DNA from: Actinomycetaceae bacterium
GTDB lineage: Bacteria > Actinomycetota > Actinomycetes > Actinomycetales > Actinomycetaceae
NCBI GenBank assembly: GCA_028724905.1
Contig: JAQYTG010000018.1
Location: 186,001-250,000, forward strand
Length of the DNA stretch: 64,000 bases
Direction of reading: 5' to 3'
The translations under genes were made by a program, and so were the position numbers. Under the pieces are notes generated by a model. That model was not told the origin of the DNA. It was given only the letters and a program-made list of their open reading frames with translations, and searched no databases. This document shows positions 27,334 to 36,044 of the stretch, piece after piece (the first letter of the stretch is position 1; each line of letters opens with the position of its first letter).

Positions 27334-29031
27334 TTATAGTGCCATATACGCACTGCGAAGAAGCTCAGCTGCGTGGGTGCGCGCCGCTTGCGATTCGGCG
27401 TGACCTGAGAGCATTCGAGCGAGCTCTGTTTCACGCTCTTCCCCGTGCACAGCTCGTACTGCCGTCACCGCTCCAGACGCAGTACTAGCTTTCTCTACGA
27501 CGACTTGTTCAGAGGCAAAAGCAGCTACCTGAGCCAGGTGGGTGACGCACAGCACCTGCGAGTGGCGCGCTAGCTGAGCGAGTCGCTTTCCTACAGCTAG
27601 TGCCGATTTTCCGCCAATTCCTGCGTCCACCTCATCGAAAATAAAGGTGTGACTCACCTCGGCTGCGCGCCCAGCAAGAGAGACTTCAAGCGCCAGCATA
27701 ATGCGGCTCATCTCACCTCCAGAGGCTGTGTGCCCCAGTTCCATCGCTGAGGCTCCGGAGTGCGGGGCAAGGCGGAATGACATATCGTCAGCTCCCCAAG
27801 GGGCGAGTTCCTGACGCTGGCTTATATGCACTGAAAATGTGGCATCTTTCATATAGAGTTCAGCTAGTTCAGCGTTCACGGCATCGGCCAGCTCCCGCGC
27901 AGCCCCCGTGCGCACATCCGTCAGCGCTTGGGCGGCAGCAGTTGCCTCAGCAGTTGCCGCCGCGAGCTGTTCGTGTAGCTGCTTGCGATGTGCATCGGGA
28001 TCACTGAACGCATCGAGCTGAGCGCGGGCACGCTCTGCTTCAGCGAGAATATCTGCAATACCCATCCCCACTTCCCGTTCGAGATTTCGCAACGTGGCTC
28101 TACGAGCGTGAATCTCTTCCAACCGCTGTGGATCTGCTTCCAGATTCTCTACACTTACCCCCAGCGTATGAGAGATATCAGACAGTACTGCACTTATCTG
28201 TTCGAGCTGGCTCGCCAGATTCATGAGCTCCGGATCGTGAGTGCGCTCAAGTTCACGATATGCCACGTCAATCAGCTCCAACGCACCATTGCCAGATTCG
28301 TTACTGAGAGCCATCTGGGCATCGTTCATCGCCACCCGCAGTGTTTCGACATTGCTCAGCCGCACTGCCTGCGCTTTGAGCTGTTCGTCCTCCCCGATAT
28401 GCGGTTTGACGGCATCTACCCGCTCTACCAGCATCTGCATCGCCATGCGTTCAGTAGCTGCGCTTCGAGCTGTGCTTTCAAAGGTGGCCAGCTGCGCTCG
28501 GATACTTTGCAGTCGATCCCAGGCATCGCTGTAGCGCTGATAGGCAATGCGGGCAGCTTCTCCAGCGTATGCATCTACGGCATGGCGCTGCTGGGTAGCA
28601 GAACTGAGCCGGAGTTGATCGGCTTGCCCGTGCAACGTAAGGGTGTATCTAGCAAGCTCTCTGAGCACGCTAGAGGGCACTGAGCGCCCTCCCACATAGG
28701 CTCGTGAGCGTCCTTGTACTGGTATTTGCCGAGCCACAATAATGCTGGAGTGCTCCGAATCTACTTCCTCTACATCCCCTCCAGCATCGCGCACCACCGC
28801 TATAGCAGGAGAGCTATTGTGCACCACGAACACACCCTCGACGACAGCTTTCTCAGCCCCCACCCGCACGCGAGCTACATCAGCTTTCGCCCCCATGAGC
28901 AGCTGTAGAGCTGTGACGGTCATCGTCTTCCCTGCGCCCGTTTCGCCAGTGAGCGCCGTCATCCCTGGTTCAAAATTCACCTGTGCGTATTCGATGACGC
29001 CCAGATGCGAGATTCGCAATTCGTCGATCAT
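27334..29031 (-). CDS. recN: DNA repair ATPase RecN
   Basis: RecN is an SMC-like protein for double-strand break repair. The 565-residue protein has Walker A GETGAGKTMTV near residue 30, a central coiled-coil region (about 150-370), and the C-terminal ABC half with signature TASGGEMSRIMLALE and Walker B HTFIFDEVDAGIGGKSA. Its ATG overlaps the nadK stop by four bases (ATGA), indicating translational coupling. The run TPR gene, HAD gene, small gene, tlyA, nadK, recN, steA, steB is conserved in actinobacteria. Confidence 0.97.
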   Translation of the reverse strand: MIDELRISHLGVIEYAQVNFEPGMTALTGETGAGKTMTVTALQLLMGAKADVARVRVGAEKAVVEGVFVVHNSSPAIAVVRDAGGDVEEVDSEHSSIIVARQIPVQGRSRAYVGGRSVPSSVLRELARYTLTLHGQADQLRLSSATQQRHAVDAYAGEAARIAYQRYSDAWDRLQSIRAQLATFESTARSAATERMAMQMLVERVDAVKPHIGEDEQLKAQAVRLSNVETLRVAMNDAQMALSNESGNGALELIDVAYRELERTHDPELMNLASQLEQISAVLSDISHTLGVSVENLEADPQRLEEIHARRATLRNLEREVGMGIADILAEAERARAQLDAFSDPDAHRKQLHEQLAAATAEATAAAQALTDVRTGAARELADAVNAELAELYMKDATFSVHISQRQELAPWGADDMSFRLAPHSGASAMELGHTASGGEMSRIMLALEVSLAGRAAEVSHTFIFDEVDAGIGGKSALAVGKRLAQLARHSQVLCVTHLAQVAAFASEQVVVEKASTASGAVTAVRAVHGEERETELARMLSGHAESQAARTHAAELLRSAYMAL

Positions 29032-29939
29032 TGTGCGCCTACTTCAGCGTTCACCTGTGGCCTATCTGCATTGTCGGAAGCTCGCTCTGTATTGCCGGCA
29101 GCTCGCTGCCCGCGCCATCCATGCACCGGCAAATGGAGTTTTTTCACCAGCCGCTCAGAGAAAGGAGCATCTCCGAGGCGTGCGAGCAGCACCGGATAGC
29201 GCCCTTTTTCCACGTGCACTGACGATCCTTCGGGCGCGCTCATCCGTCTGCGGCCATCACACCAAATGAGTGCGTCATCTGTGCGGATCTGCACATCCAG
29301 CCACGAGTGTGGCCCAAGCACCATCGGTCGAGTAAAGAGGGCGTGTGCGGCAATGGGGGTGAGTACGATTGCTTCGACGTCTGGCCACACGATCGGTCCG
29401 CCAGCTGAAAAGTTGTAGGCTGTGGAACCGGTGGGAGTGGAGAGCAAGACGGTATCTGTCTTAAAGGAGGAAACCGGCTCTCCATCCACCCCGATATCCG
29501 TTTCAATCATCCGCGAACCGTGGCTTTTTTCAATAGAGGCTTCATTGAGAGCCCAACTCGTGATCACATCACCGTCGGGGTGGCGTACGGTGACGTCAAT
29601 CGTCATGCGCTGTTCTGTCCTCCATTCACTGTGCACAATCGCCGAAACTACATCTGCCTGTGAAGATGGATCCACTTCCGCTAAGAAGCCCACATGGCCG
29701 TAGTTAATACCGAGAATGGGCACGCCCAGTCCGCGCACCAACTCAGCCGCCCGCAAAATGGTGCCATCGCCGCCAAGCACCACCATCAGCTCTGGCCGTT
29801 CAAGAGCCTCCACGTCTGCACGCGAATGCACAATGTGAGCCGCTACACCGTACACCTGCAGCTCCTGATGAAAGCTTTTAGCTAAAGCTGCCACATCAAG
29901 GCGCTTTTCATGCGGAAGAATGGCGATCACGCGATTCAT
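29028..29939 (-). CDS. nadK: NAD kinase
   Basis: NAD kinase makes NADP+ from NAD+ and ATP. The 303-residue protein has the catalytic GGDGTILRAAE (about residue 55) and the second family motif TPTGSTAYNFSAGGPIV. The C-terminal 30 residues contain a repeated AGNTERASDNADRPQVN-type tail that is unusual and variable-looking. ATG 29939 has AGGGGAG at 6 bases. Its stop overlaps the recN start. Confidence 0.96.
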   Translation of the reverse strand: MNRVIAILPHEKRLDVAALAKSFHQELQVYGVAAHIVHSRADVEALERPELMVVLGGDGTILRAAELVRGLGVPILGINYGHVGFLAEVDPSSQADVVSAIVHSEWRTEQRMTIDVTVRHPDGDVITSWALNEASIEKSHGSRMIETDIGVDGEPVSSFKTDTVLLSTPTGSTAYNFSAGGPIVWPDVEAIVLTPIAAHALFTRPMVLGPHSWLDVQIRTDDALIWCDGRRRMSAPEGSSVHVEKGRYPVLLARLGDAPFSERLVKKLHLPVHGWRGQRAAGNTERASDNADRPQVNAEVGAQ

Positions 29940-30050
29940 AGACGCTCCCCTGCTCCTTTCGCATAGCTCTCATAGTGAGTGACGACGATCCACCGGCTCG
30001 TGCGTCTGCTGGTTCTAGCTTAAACCGTATCGCTGACGTTCATCTCATCG

Positions 30051-30881
30051 TCAGGTGCCCGAATGTGCTGCTGGCCCTGCTGCGATAGCTGCGTCGATAG
30101 CTGCCATCACTCCATCGTCTAACTGTGACGGCACACCGCCGCGCAAATGTACAAAGTACTCTACATTGCCTGCTGGGCCTGGCAATGGCGACGGCGCTAC
30201 GGCCAACACCCCCAGATCAGCCGCTTGAGCTGCGTCCGCGACAGCACGGATCGCCTGTGCGTGCAGGCGGGTATCACGCACCACCCCACCAGCACCTACG
30301 GCATCTTTGCCCACTTCAAATTGAGGCTTCACCATCAGCAAATAATCTGCATGGGCGGCAGCCACCCGAGCTAGAGCCGGAATCACCAAGGTGAGTGAGA
30401 TAAACGACAGATCAGCCACGACGAGCCCTGGCGCCGGAGCCACGATAGCCGGATCGAGTGTGCGCACATTCGTGCGTTCAATCACGCTCACCCGCGGATC
30501 TTCTCGCAGTCGCCACAAAAGCTGGCCATAGCCCACATCTACGGCGACGACGTGTGCCGCCCCTTTGCGCAAGAGAACGTCCGTAAAGCCGCCGGTCGAT
30601 GCTCCGGCATCGAGCGCTCGCACGCCTTCAATGCGGGGAGCACGCTCGCCCAGATAATCCAGAGCGCCCAAAAGTTTATAGGCACCACGAGATGCCCAAT
30701 GCTCTAAATGGTCTTCCTTGACTAGGACGGCTTGCGCGGGATTGATCTGGCGTGCAGGTTTGACGACGGCAAAACCATCCACAAATACTTTGCCAGCGCG
30801 AATGAGTTCTTGCGCTTCAGCGCGAGAACGAGCGAGATGACGGCGGACGAGTTCGGCGTCTATACGGATGAGTTTTGCCAT
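30051..30881 (-). CDS. tlyA: TlyA-family rRNA 2'-O-methyltransferase
   Basis: TlyA methylates ribose positions in 16S and 23S rRNA, which in mycobacteria confers capreomycin sensitivity; it was once called a haemolysin. The protein of about 276 residues has an N-terminal S4 RNA-binding domain (RIDAELVRRHLARSRAEAQ) and an FtsJ-type methyltransferase core with ALDAGASTGGFTDVLL and the catalytic-type LMVKPQFE. ATG 30881 has AGG 5 bases upstream; GTG 30887 is an alternative. It sits 10 bases after the preceding small gene. Confidence 0.95.
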   Translation of the reverse strand: MAKLIRIDAELVRRHLARSRAEAQELIRAGKVFVDGFAVVKPARQINPAQAVLVKEDHLEHWASRGAYKLLGALDYLGERAPRIEGVRALDAGASTGGFTDVLLRKGAAHVVAVDVGYGQLLWRLREDPRVSVIERTNVRTLDPAIVAPAPGLVVADLSFISLTLVIPALARVAAAHADYLLMVKPQFEVGKDAVGAGGVVRDTRLHAQAIRAVADAAQAADLGVLAVAPSPLPGPAGNVEYFVHLRGGVPSQLDDGVMAAIDAAIAAGPAAHSGT

Positions 30882-30891
30882 CGACACCTAC

Positions 30892-31191
30892 TCAGGCTTG
30901 AGCCCGTCCAAGGCGGCGCGTCAGTTCAGCGTGCACCGCTTCCAACGCGTCGATGTGGGCATCGGTATCGGCGATATCATCAGCGGACAGTGTTCGTTCT
31001 ACGCCAGCACAATCCTCCTCATGCAAACTATCGCGGGCGCCTAAAGCATGGGCGCCTAAAGTATCATCAGCACGATGCGTCACCTGCGTCTCAAGATCGT
31101 CGAGAACGGCTTGAACAGACAGCGGTGCCTGTGGTTTTGGCTGCGGCCGCAGAGTTTGACGCTCACCGCTTTCGCCTGCTTCATCGCCCAT
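30892..31191 (-). CDS. Small conserved-position hypothetical protein before tlyA
   Basis: A 99-residue acidic protein with no known fold. Actinobacteria usually have a short unnamed gene between the HAD phosphatase and tlyA (Rv1693 in M. tuberculosis), and the C-terminal helix IDALEAVHAELTRRLGRAQ resembles the ends of those proteins. The N-terminal 60 residues look disordered (Pro, Gln and Asp rich, with AHALGARD). Its start overlaps the end of the HAD gene by about 11 bases, and tlyA follows 10 bases after the stop, so it is part of the operon. Function unknown. Confidence 0.75.
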   Translation of the reverse strand: MGDEAGESGERQTLRPQPKPQAPLSVQAVLDDLETQVTHRADDTLGAHALGARDSLHEEDCAGVERTLSADDIADTDAHIDALEAVHAELTRRLGRAQA

Positions 31192-32332
31192 GCTCCACCT
31201 CTCGCGCTACTTCAATATCTGGTAGCTGTACATTATCAGGATTGATAGAGCCACTATCTATAGCGTCCCACAGGGCACATACCGCAGCGCGGTACACATC
31301 GAGGGAAATGCGCACAGGGGCTGCTACAGCGGCGCCGTCTTCCGCAAGTGCCGCATCTGCGCCCCAGCCGCCAGTACGCATCACCAGCTTTCCTTGGAGA
31401 ACTGTGGCACTAGCCGCACCACACTCCCAGGTGTTCGCCCCGAGCCGAGCATCGTAGCGAGCCGTGACAGCGGGATGAGGAGTATTGACGTCACGCAAAT
31501 CAATTCCCACGTAGGTAGGACGGCGATCTGGCGGCGCCAGCATGACGTCACGTGCACGAGAAACTCCCGTGAGCACGTGTAACGAATCGTAGCCGCCCGC
31601 ACAGGCACCGGCAATGTCGGTATCGAGCCGATCCCCAATAGCGAGAGCACGCCGAGCCCCCGCACGTTCGGCCCCCAGGCGGTACATGGTGGGCTCAGGC
31701 TTGCCGCAGTTGATCGGGTGTGAGCCGGTGGCATTCTGTACACACGCCACAAATGAGCCATTGCCAATCATCAGTCCACGCTCCTTAGGGATCGTGGCAT
31801 CCATATTGGTAGCAATATGAATGGCTCCATGCTCATGGATTGCCAACACTGCCTCAGACAGTTCTGCCCAGGTGGCTTGTTCACTCAGGCCTTGAATGAC
31901 GGCATCTGGAACGTCATCGGCGCTGGCCACTACGGTTAAGGACGAATTGGCGAACGCCGCACGCAATCCCTCACCACCCACCAGCAGCACTTTTGCTCCA
32001 GGGCTGAGTAGCCGCTCAGCTTCACGGGCAGCTACCTGCGAAGAGTTCATCACCGCAGCAGGATCTGTAGGGATGCCGATCTGCACCAGCTGACGCGCCA
32101 CCACCTCGGGAGAACGCCCAGAGTTGTTGGTGAGATACATTTCTTGAGCGCCGTTAGCCTGAGCTGTAGCCAGAGCTTCGGGTGCGTGCGGCGCAGCTAC
32201 GGCACCGAGGTATGTGGTGCCATCAAGATCCAGCAGCAAGGTGTCGTACGCCATGCTCAAGGTGGCACTGCTCGCCAGATATTTCTTTTGAGCCACATCA
32301 GCTGGATGGCGATGCGCTGCGCCTGAGATCAT
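31181..32332 (-). CDS. HAD-superfamily phosphatase (NagD/phosphoglycolate type)
   Basis: A 383-residue HAD IIA phosphatase homologue. The nucleophile motif is LLLDLDGTTYLG with Asp35 and Asp37, the second motif is YLTNNSGRS, and the later motif is ALAIGDRLDTDIAGACAGG. The mycobacterial homologue Rv1692 is a glycerol-phosphate phosphatase; activity here is inferred. The C-terminal part after about residue 280 is an extra domain. ATG 32332 overlaps the stop of the TPR gene (ATGA), which favours it although it adds 26 residues before the homologous MAYDTLLLDLDG start at 32254. Confidence 0.9.
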   Translation of the reverse strand: MISGAAHRHPADVAQKKYLASSATLSMAYDTLLLDLDGTTYLGAVAAPHAPEALATAQANGAQEMYLTNNSGRSPEVVARQLVQIGIPTDPAAVMNSSQVAAREAERLLSPGAKVLLVGGEGLRAAFANSSLTVVASADDVPDAVIQGLSEQATWAELSEAVLAIHEHGAIHIATNMDATIPKERGLMIGNGSFVACVQNATGSHPINCGKPEPTMYRLGAERAGARRALAIGDRLDTDIAGACAGGYDSLHVLTGVSRARDVMLAPPDRRPTYVGIDLRDVNTPHPAVTARYDARLGANTWECGAASATVLQGKLVMRTGGWGADAALAEDGAAVAAPVRISLDVYRAAVCALWDAIDSGSINPDNVQLPDIEVAREVEHGR

Positions 32333-34023
32333 CGTTGCTCGCCTTCTTCGTCTCGATCTGCTTCTTCTGCGCGATCCGCAACGCTATCGGCGTTATCCGT
32401 GACGCCAGCATCCGTATCTGCGAAGCCATCTTTGACTCCGAGATCGCTGTAGGTAGCAGGAGCTACATCCTCAAATTCTTCTCCCCACTCGCTGAGGTCA
32501 AATGCATCGCCGAGCTCTTCTTGCAGCTCATCGAGCAGCGACACCTGTGCGGATTCAGCGCTGGCGTCAGCCTCACTCGTCTCGGCAACTGCTTCTTCAG
32601 ATGCCTCAATGTCCTCAGCATCCTCAGATTTTTCAGTTTCACTGCGAGGATCGCTGTCGATGCGAGGCTCGATTCCCCCGCGAGGATCGGTGTCACCGCG
32701 AGGCCCACTCAGCTCGTTCTGGTCGTCCTGATCCAGTTCGCTGCCCTCAGTCTCATCTGCACCGCCGTCTGCAGCGTCATCTGCGCTGAGCGCTAATAGC
32801 TCTGATGGCAGCTGCGTGCCTACCTCGTCTTCCAGCTCGCTCGGAGGATCTACTTCGGCATCCGCATCTGATTCTGGTTCCTCATCCACAGCAGAGTCGG
32901 GGCTTAGCTGCGGAGCTTCAGTGACGTCATCGAGCACGTCGTCGAGATCGAGCAGCATATCAGCATCTTCATCTGCGCCCTCATACACTGGCTCCCACTG
33001 TGAACGGATGTCTTGGGCTTCATCCAGACGCCCTAGCTCTTCGAGCCGCTGAGCTTTCACTAGCTCCACGCGCGCAGCGAGCTCCGGATCTAGATTCTCT
33101 ACCAGGATTTTCTGCATGAGATTCAAGCCGCTCTCAGAATCTCCCACATCCGCTTTGGCGCCGGAGGTAACGATTGCTAATTCCACTTTTGCTTGAGCAT
33201 CCAGGCGATCCAGCGGAATCTCTGAGATGAAACGCAGAGCTTTCTCGCTGCGCCCCAATCCCCGCTCGGCATCAGCTTCAATAGCCACATGAGAATAGTC
33301 GTTAGAGAAACGGCGGTAGGCGCGTAGCTCTGTGAGCGCCTCCGAGTAGCGACCAGTCACGTACGCTGCAATTCCCACAGCCTCGCGCACAATGTCGATA
33401 CGCGCCGCGCGAGCGTATGCCGCTTTTGCGTGCTCGTATGCCACTTCCGGATCTATATCCATCATTTCGCCAGCATAGGCAAGATGCCGCGCCACAATCT
33501 CGGCATTGGTGGCATTCAGGCCGCGCAGGTGTTTGTACGTTTGCTCTGGAAGCATATCTGCGGTGATGGATTCCGGAATGTCATACTGGAGTTCTTTTGC
33601 GCGGGCACGCTTTTCTTCTCCCCCGCGTAGATTACGCATACCGTCGTCTGGGCGCTCCCCGCGGCTACGGCTCTCACTGCGCCGATCATCTCGATCACGA
33701 GAGCCCCGCCAATCATCGTCACGGCTACGGAAACCCCGCCGATCATCGTCACGCCCACGGTATCCACCGCGCCGATCATCGTCACGGCGATAGCCACCAC
33801 GCGAATCATCACGCCCCTGATACCCCCCACGCCGATCATCACGACGATATGAGCCGCGTCCTCCCGAGCTGTCTTCCCCGCGTGAACTGTGCCACTGGTC
33901 ACGTTCAGCACGTTGGGAACTGCCAGAATCTTGAGAATGTGAATGTTGAGAGCCGGAGGATTGCGAATGCCGCCGATCATTGTGGTAGGTGTGATTCGAT
34001 TCGTGATCGTGAAAATTAGGCAT
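32329..34023 (-). CDS. TPR-like protein with Arg/Asp-rich N-terminus
   Basis: A 564-residue protein in three parts. Residues 1-115 are disordered and made of repeats such as RRDDRRGGYQGRDDSRGGY and DDDRRGGYRGRDDDRRG. Residues 150-350 are helical and TPR-like (TYKHLRGLNATNAEIVARHL, then AYEHAKAAYARAARIDIVRE). Residues 355-564 are very acidic (Glu, Asp, Ser). Its place upstream of the HAD-tlyA-nadK-recN genes matches the TPR gene Rv1691. The opposite charges of the two ends and the RGG-like repeats suggest RNA binding or condensate-type behaviour, which is inference. ATG 34023 has GAGG 4 bases upstream. Confidence 0.88.
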   Translation of the reverse strand: MPNFHDHESNHTYHNDRRHSQSSGSQHSHSQDSGSSQRAERDQWHSSRGEDSSGGRGSYRRDDRRGGYQGRDDSRGGYRRDDDRRGGYRGRDDDRRGFRSRDDDWRGSRDRDDRRSESRSRGERPDDGMRNLRGGEEKRARAKELQYDIPESITADMLPEQTYKHLRGLNATNAEIVARHLAYAGEMMDIDPEVAYEHAKAAYARAARIDIVREAVGIAAYVTGRYSEALTELRAYRRFSNDYSHVAIEADAERGLGRSEKALRFISEIPLDRLDAQAKVELAIVTSGAKADVGDSESGLNLMQKILVENLDPELAARVELVKAQRLEELGRLDEAQDIRSQWEPVYEGADEDADMLLDLDDVLDDVTEAPQLSPDSAVDEEPESDADAEVDPPSELEDEVGTQLPSELLALSADDAADGGADETEGSELDQDDQNELSGPRGDTDPRGGIEPRIDSDPRSETEKSEDAEDIEASEEAVAETSEADASAESAQVSLLDELQEELGDAFDLSEWGEEFEDVAPATYSDLGVKDGFADTDAGVTDNADSVADRAEEADRDEEGEQR

Positions 34024-34225
34024 GATTCCTCGCGGTTCAATTGTAAAGAAACAGAAAGCGCAGAAGCTGATCCCTGCGCAAGAACAGATTAAGCATACCC
34101 GCTCGGAGCCTATCTACAGGCATGAGGTGAGACGCTTCACCTTATTGACCTCAGATGGCGTTTGCGCCGGAGAAAATTTTTGCCTAAACTTTCTTGCGTT
34201 GCTTCTGCGAGGCAGCACGAATCAT

Positions 34226-34297
34226 TGGGGTATGGTGTAATTGGCAGCACGAGTGATTCTGGTTCATTTAGTCTAGGTTCGAGTCCTGGTACCCCAG
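34226..34297 (+). tRNA. tRNA-Gln (anticodon CTG)
   Basis: A 72-base cloverleaf: acceptor TGGGGTA (34226-34232) pairs with TACCCCA (34290-34296), with G as discriminator at 34297. The anticodon loop is TTCTGGT with anticodon CTG, and the T-loop is TTCGAGT. CCA is not encoded. It lies upstream of tRNA-Glu on the same strand, 44 bases apart, so both are probably processed from one transcript. Confidence 0.93.
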
Positions 34298-34341
34298 CGA
34301 GTTTGGCAAAAGCCATCTCAGATGATACGATCATCGCCGAC

Positions 34342-34414
34342 GCCCCGCTCGTCTAGCGGCCTAGGACATCGCCCTCTCACGGCGGTAACACCGGTTCAAA
34401 TCCGGTGCGGGGTA
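34342..34414 (+). tRNA. tRNA-Glu (anticodon CTC)
   Basis: A 73-base cloverleaf: acceptor GCCCCGC at 34342 pairs with GCGGGGT before discriminator A (34414). The anticodon stem-loop is TCGCC-CTCTCAC-GGCGG with anticodon CTC, and the T-loop is TTCAAAT. CCA follows at 34415-34417. Confidence 0.95.
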
Positions 34415-34418
34415 CCAC

Positions 34419-34456
34419 TCTTTGAGTAGTGTATTTTTCTTTGAGCAATGTATTTT
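34419..34456. repeat. 19-bp tandem duplication after tRNA-Glu
   Basis: TCTTTGAGTAGTGTATTTT (34419-34437) is followed by TCTTTGAGCAATGTATTTT (34438-34456), differing at two positions. The T-runs may act as terminators for the tRNA transcript. Confidence 0.85.
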
Positions 34457-34478
34457 GTTTTGTTTTTGCTTTCTGCGC

Positions 34479-34519
34479 GTCCTGATTTATGGCGCACAGT
34501 CCTGGTTTTGTGGCGCACA
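34479..34519. repeat. About 20-bp tandem duplication
   Basis: GTCCTGATTTATGGCGCACA (34479-34498) is followed by GTCCTGGTTTTGTGGCGCAC plus A (34499-34519), one base longer and with a few changes. It lies in the gap between tRNA-Glu and the phoR stop. Confidence 0.75.
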
Positions 34520-34630
34520 TATTATACCACCTCCTCTCCTACATGCGCTGTAGCGAGAGAGAAACTAGCGGCGACTACTTTCCACCAGCCTGAGTGACCT
34601 ATTTTCAGTGGACCCTGAGCGAATTTCAGA

Positions 34631-34680
34631 GAATGCTGAGCGAACTGCCTTCGGTATAGCGGCAGCATTCCACAGCGTCA
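34631..34680 (-). terminator. Inverted repeat downstream of phoR
   Basis: GAATGCTG (34631-34638) can pair with CAGCATTC (34673-34680), with an alternative inner stem CTGCC/GGCAG (34645-34649 with 34671-34675). It begins 10 bases after the phoR stop and is the likely end of the pst-pho operon. Confidence 0.5.
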
Positions 34681-34689
34681 GCTGAATAG

Positions 34690-36039
34690 TTAGCGCGTAT
34701 GGAGCGCGGGGAAAGTCACGGTGATCATTGTGCCTTTGCCCAGAGCGCTCTCTAGTTTGATCTCAGCGCCGTGTATGCTAGCGATGTGCTTCACGATTGA
34801 CAGGCCTAAACCCGTGCCGCCCGATTCTTTGGAATGGCTTTTGTCTACCCGATAGAAACGCTCAAAAATTCTCTCGTGCTCCTCAGGCGCTATGCCGATG
34901 CCATCATCGCTCACACGCAAAGCTGCGCGATCCATCATCAGCCCCACCCATACCTGCACCGATCCACCTATATGATTGTATTTCATAGCATTGTCTACCA
35001 TATTGGCCAGCATCTCATCCAGCAGTTGCCGCTGCCCACGCACCACGGATCGCTCTCCCGAAAATTCAAGGTGGACGCCCCATGCTTGCGCTGTGGGACT
35101 CAATCTCATCACTACGGCCTGCGCCACATCGAGCAGATCGACGTCTTCGCGCACCATGAGTTGTTGCGATGCTTCTGCCTCGTCTAGATGAGAAAGCTCA
35201 ATAATATCGCTGATAAGTGAGAGTAGCCGGCTCGATTCTTGATAGATGCGATCAGCGAAATTTGGCACATCAGTACTCCTAGCCACTCCCTCACGAATGA
35301 GCTCTGCATAGCCCGATATCGACGTGAGCGGAGTTTTCAGCTCGTGGCTCACGTTTGCAGAAAATTCACGGCGGCTTTGTGCGGCGATTTCTTTCGTGCG
35401 ATTTTGCTCGTCGAGACGTTCTAGCAAGGGGCGAAATTCCGGGTAGACGACGCGGCGCAGCGGATGATCGAGATCAACCTGAGCTAGAGGTTTCACGAGT
35501 TCTTTCGACTGCCTGCGCGCTACCACAAAAGCCAGCGCAAAAAGCGCCACCCCCACTATGGCGAGCGCTGGAAGACCGACGAGCAGTCCGCTGTAGATAT
35601 TTTGTACTGGCCGACTCACTCGAATCACTTGACCGCTGGGGAGGGCTTGAGCAAAATACATGAGATCGTCACTGGCCGTCATAGAGCGGCGAATCCCCAT
35701 GCCCTGCCCAGATTCCACGGCAGAACGAATCTCAGGACGACTGGCGTGGTTATCGAGCGTATCCGCCATATAACGAGAGTCATATAGCACGCGCCCATCC
35801 CTAGCTATGAAGGTCAAGCGCGGGATACTCGCTTTGTACGAATACCTTTGCAGTAGGCGCACTTGTTCGCTCTCAGGAAGCCCATCCACAGTAGTGGCGA
35901 TCAGCGCGGCCTCATCGGCGAGCATCTCCTCCATTGAGCGCTTGAGTTGCCCATAATAGAGCACAATCACACTCACGTAAGTAAGAATGAGAGCCGTGGC
36001 GATAATCGCCGTCATCGACAGTAAAATTCTGCGCTGCAT
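34690..36039 (-). CDS. phoR: PhoR/SenX3-type sensor histidine kinase
   Basis: A 449-residue membrane kinase: helix 1 at about 5-29, an external domain to about 150, helix 2 at about 151-174, then HisKA with phosphorylated His232 in SANVSHELKTPLTSISGY, and the ATPase domain with NMVDNAMKYN, SDDGIGI and GTGLGLSIVKHI. Together with the preceding response regulator it should sense phosphate through the Pst system. It starts 5 bases after the regulator stop. The location directly downstream of pstSCAB-phoU makes the phosphate role much more likely than other histidine kinase roles. Confidence 0.93.
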   Translation of the reverse strand: MQRRILLSMTAIIATALILTYVSVIVLYYGQLKRSMEEMLADEAALIATTVDGLPESEQVRLLQRYSYKASIPRLTFIARDGRVLYDSRYMADTLDNHASRPEIRSAVESGQGMGIRRSMTASDDLMYFAQALPSGQVIRVSRPVQNIYSGLLVGLPALAIVGVALFALAFVVARRQSKELVKPLAQVDLDHPLRRVVYPEFRPLLERLDEQNRTKEIAAQSRREFSANVSHELKTPLTSISGYAELIREGVARSTDVPNFADRIYQESSRLLSLISDIIELSHLDEAEASQQLMVREDVDLLDVAQAVVMRLSPTAQAWGVHLEFSGERSVVRGQRQLLDEMLANMVDNAMKYNHIGGSVQVWVGLMMDRAALRVSDDGIGIAPEEHERIFERFYRVDKSHSKESGGTGLGLSIVKHIASIHGAEIKLESALGKGTMITVTFPALHTR

Positions 36040-36044
36040 AGCAT

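Noticed and set aside
26103..27434. Longer steA start inside recN
   Set aside because: The extra 35 codons overlap the recN end in another frame, have no ribosome site and no match to the SteA N-terminus; GTG 27329 is preferred.
33640..33860. Repeated CGATCATCGTCACG-type words resembling an array
   Set aside because: These are coding repeats for Arg/Asp-rich peptide units in the TPR gene; no unique spacers of constant length, so not a CRISPR array.
33516..34040. Second minus-strand frame (174 codons) over the start of the TPR gene
   Set aside because: A frame-shifted shadow of the Arg/Asp-repeat coding region. The repeats keep alternative frames open.
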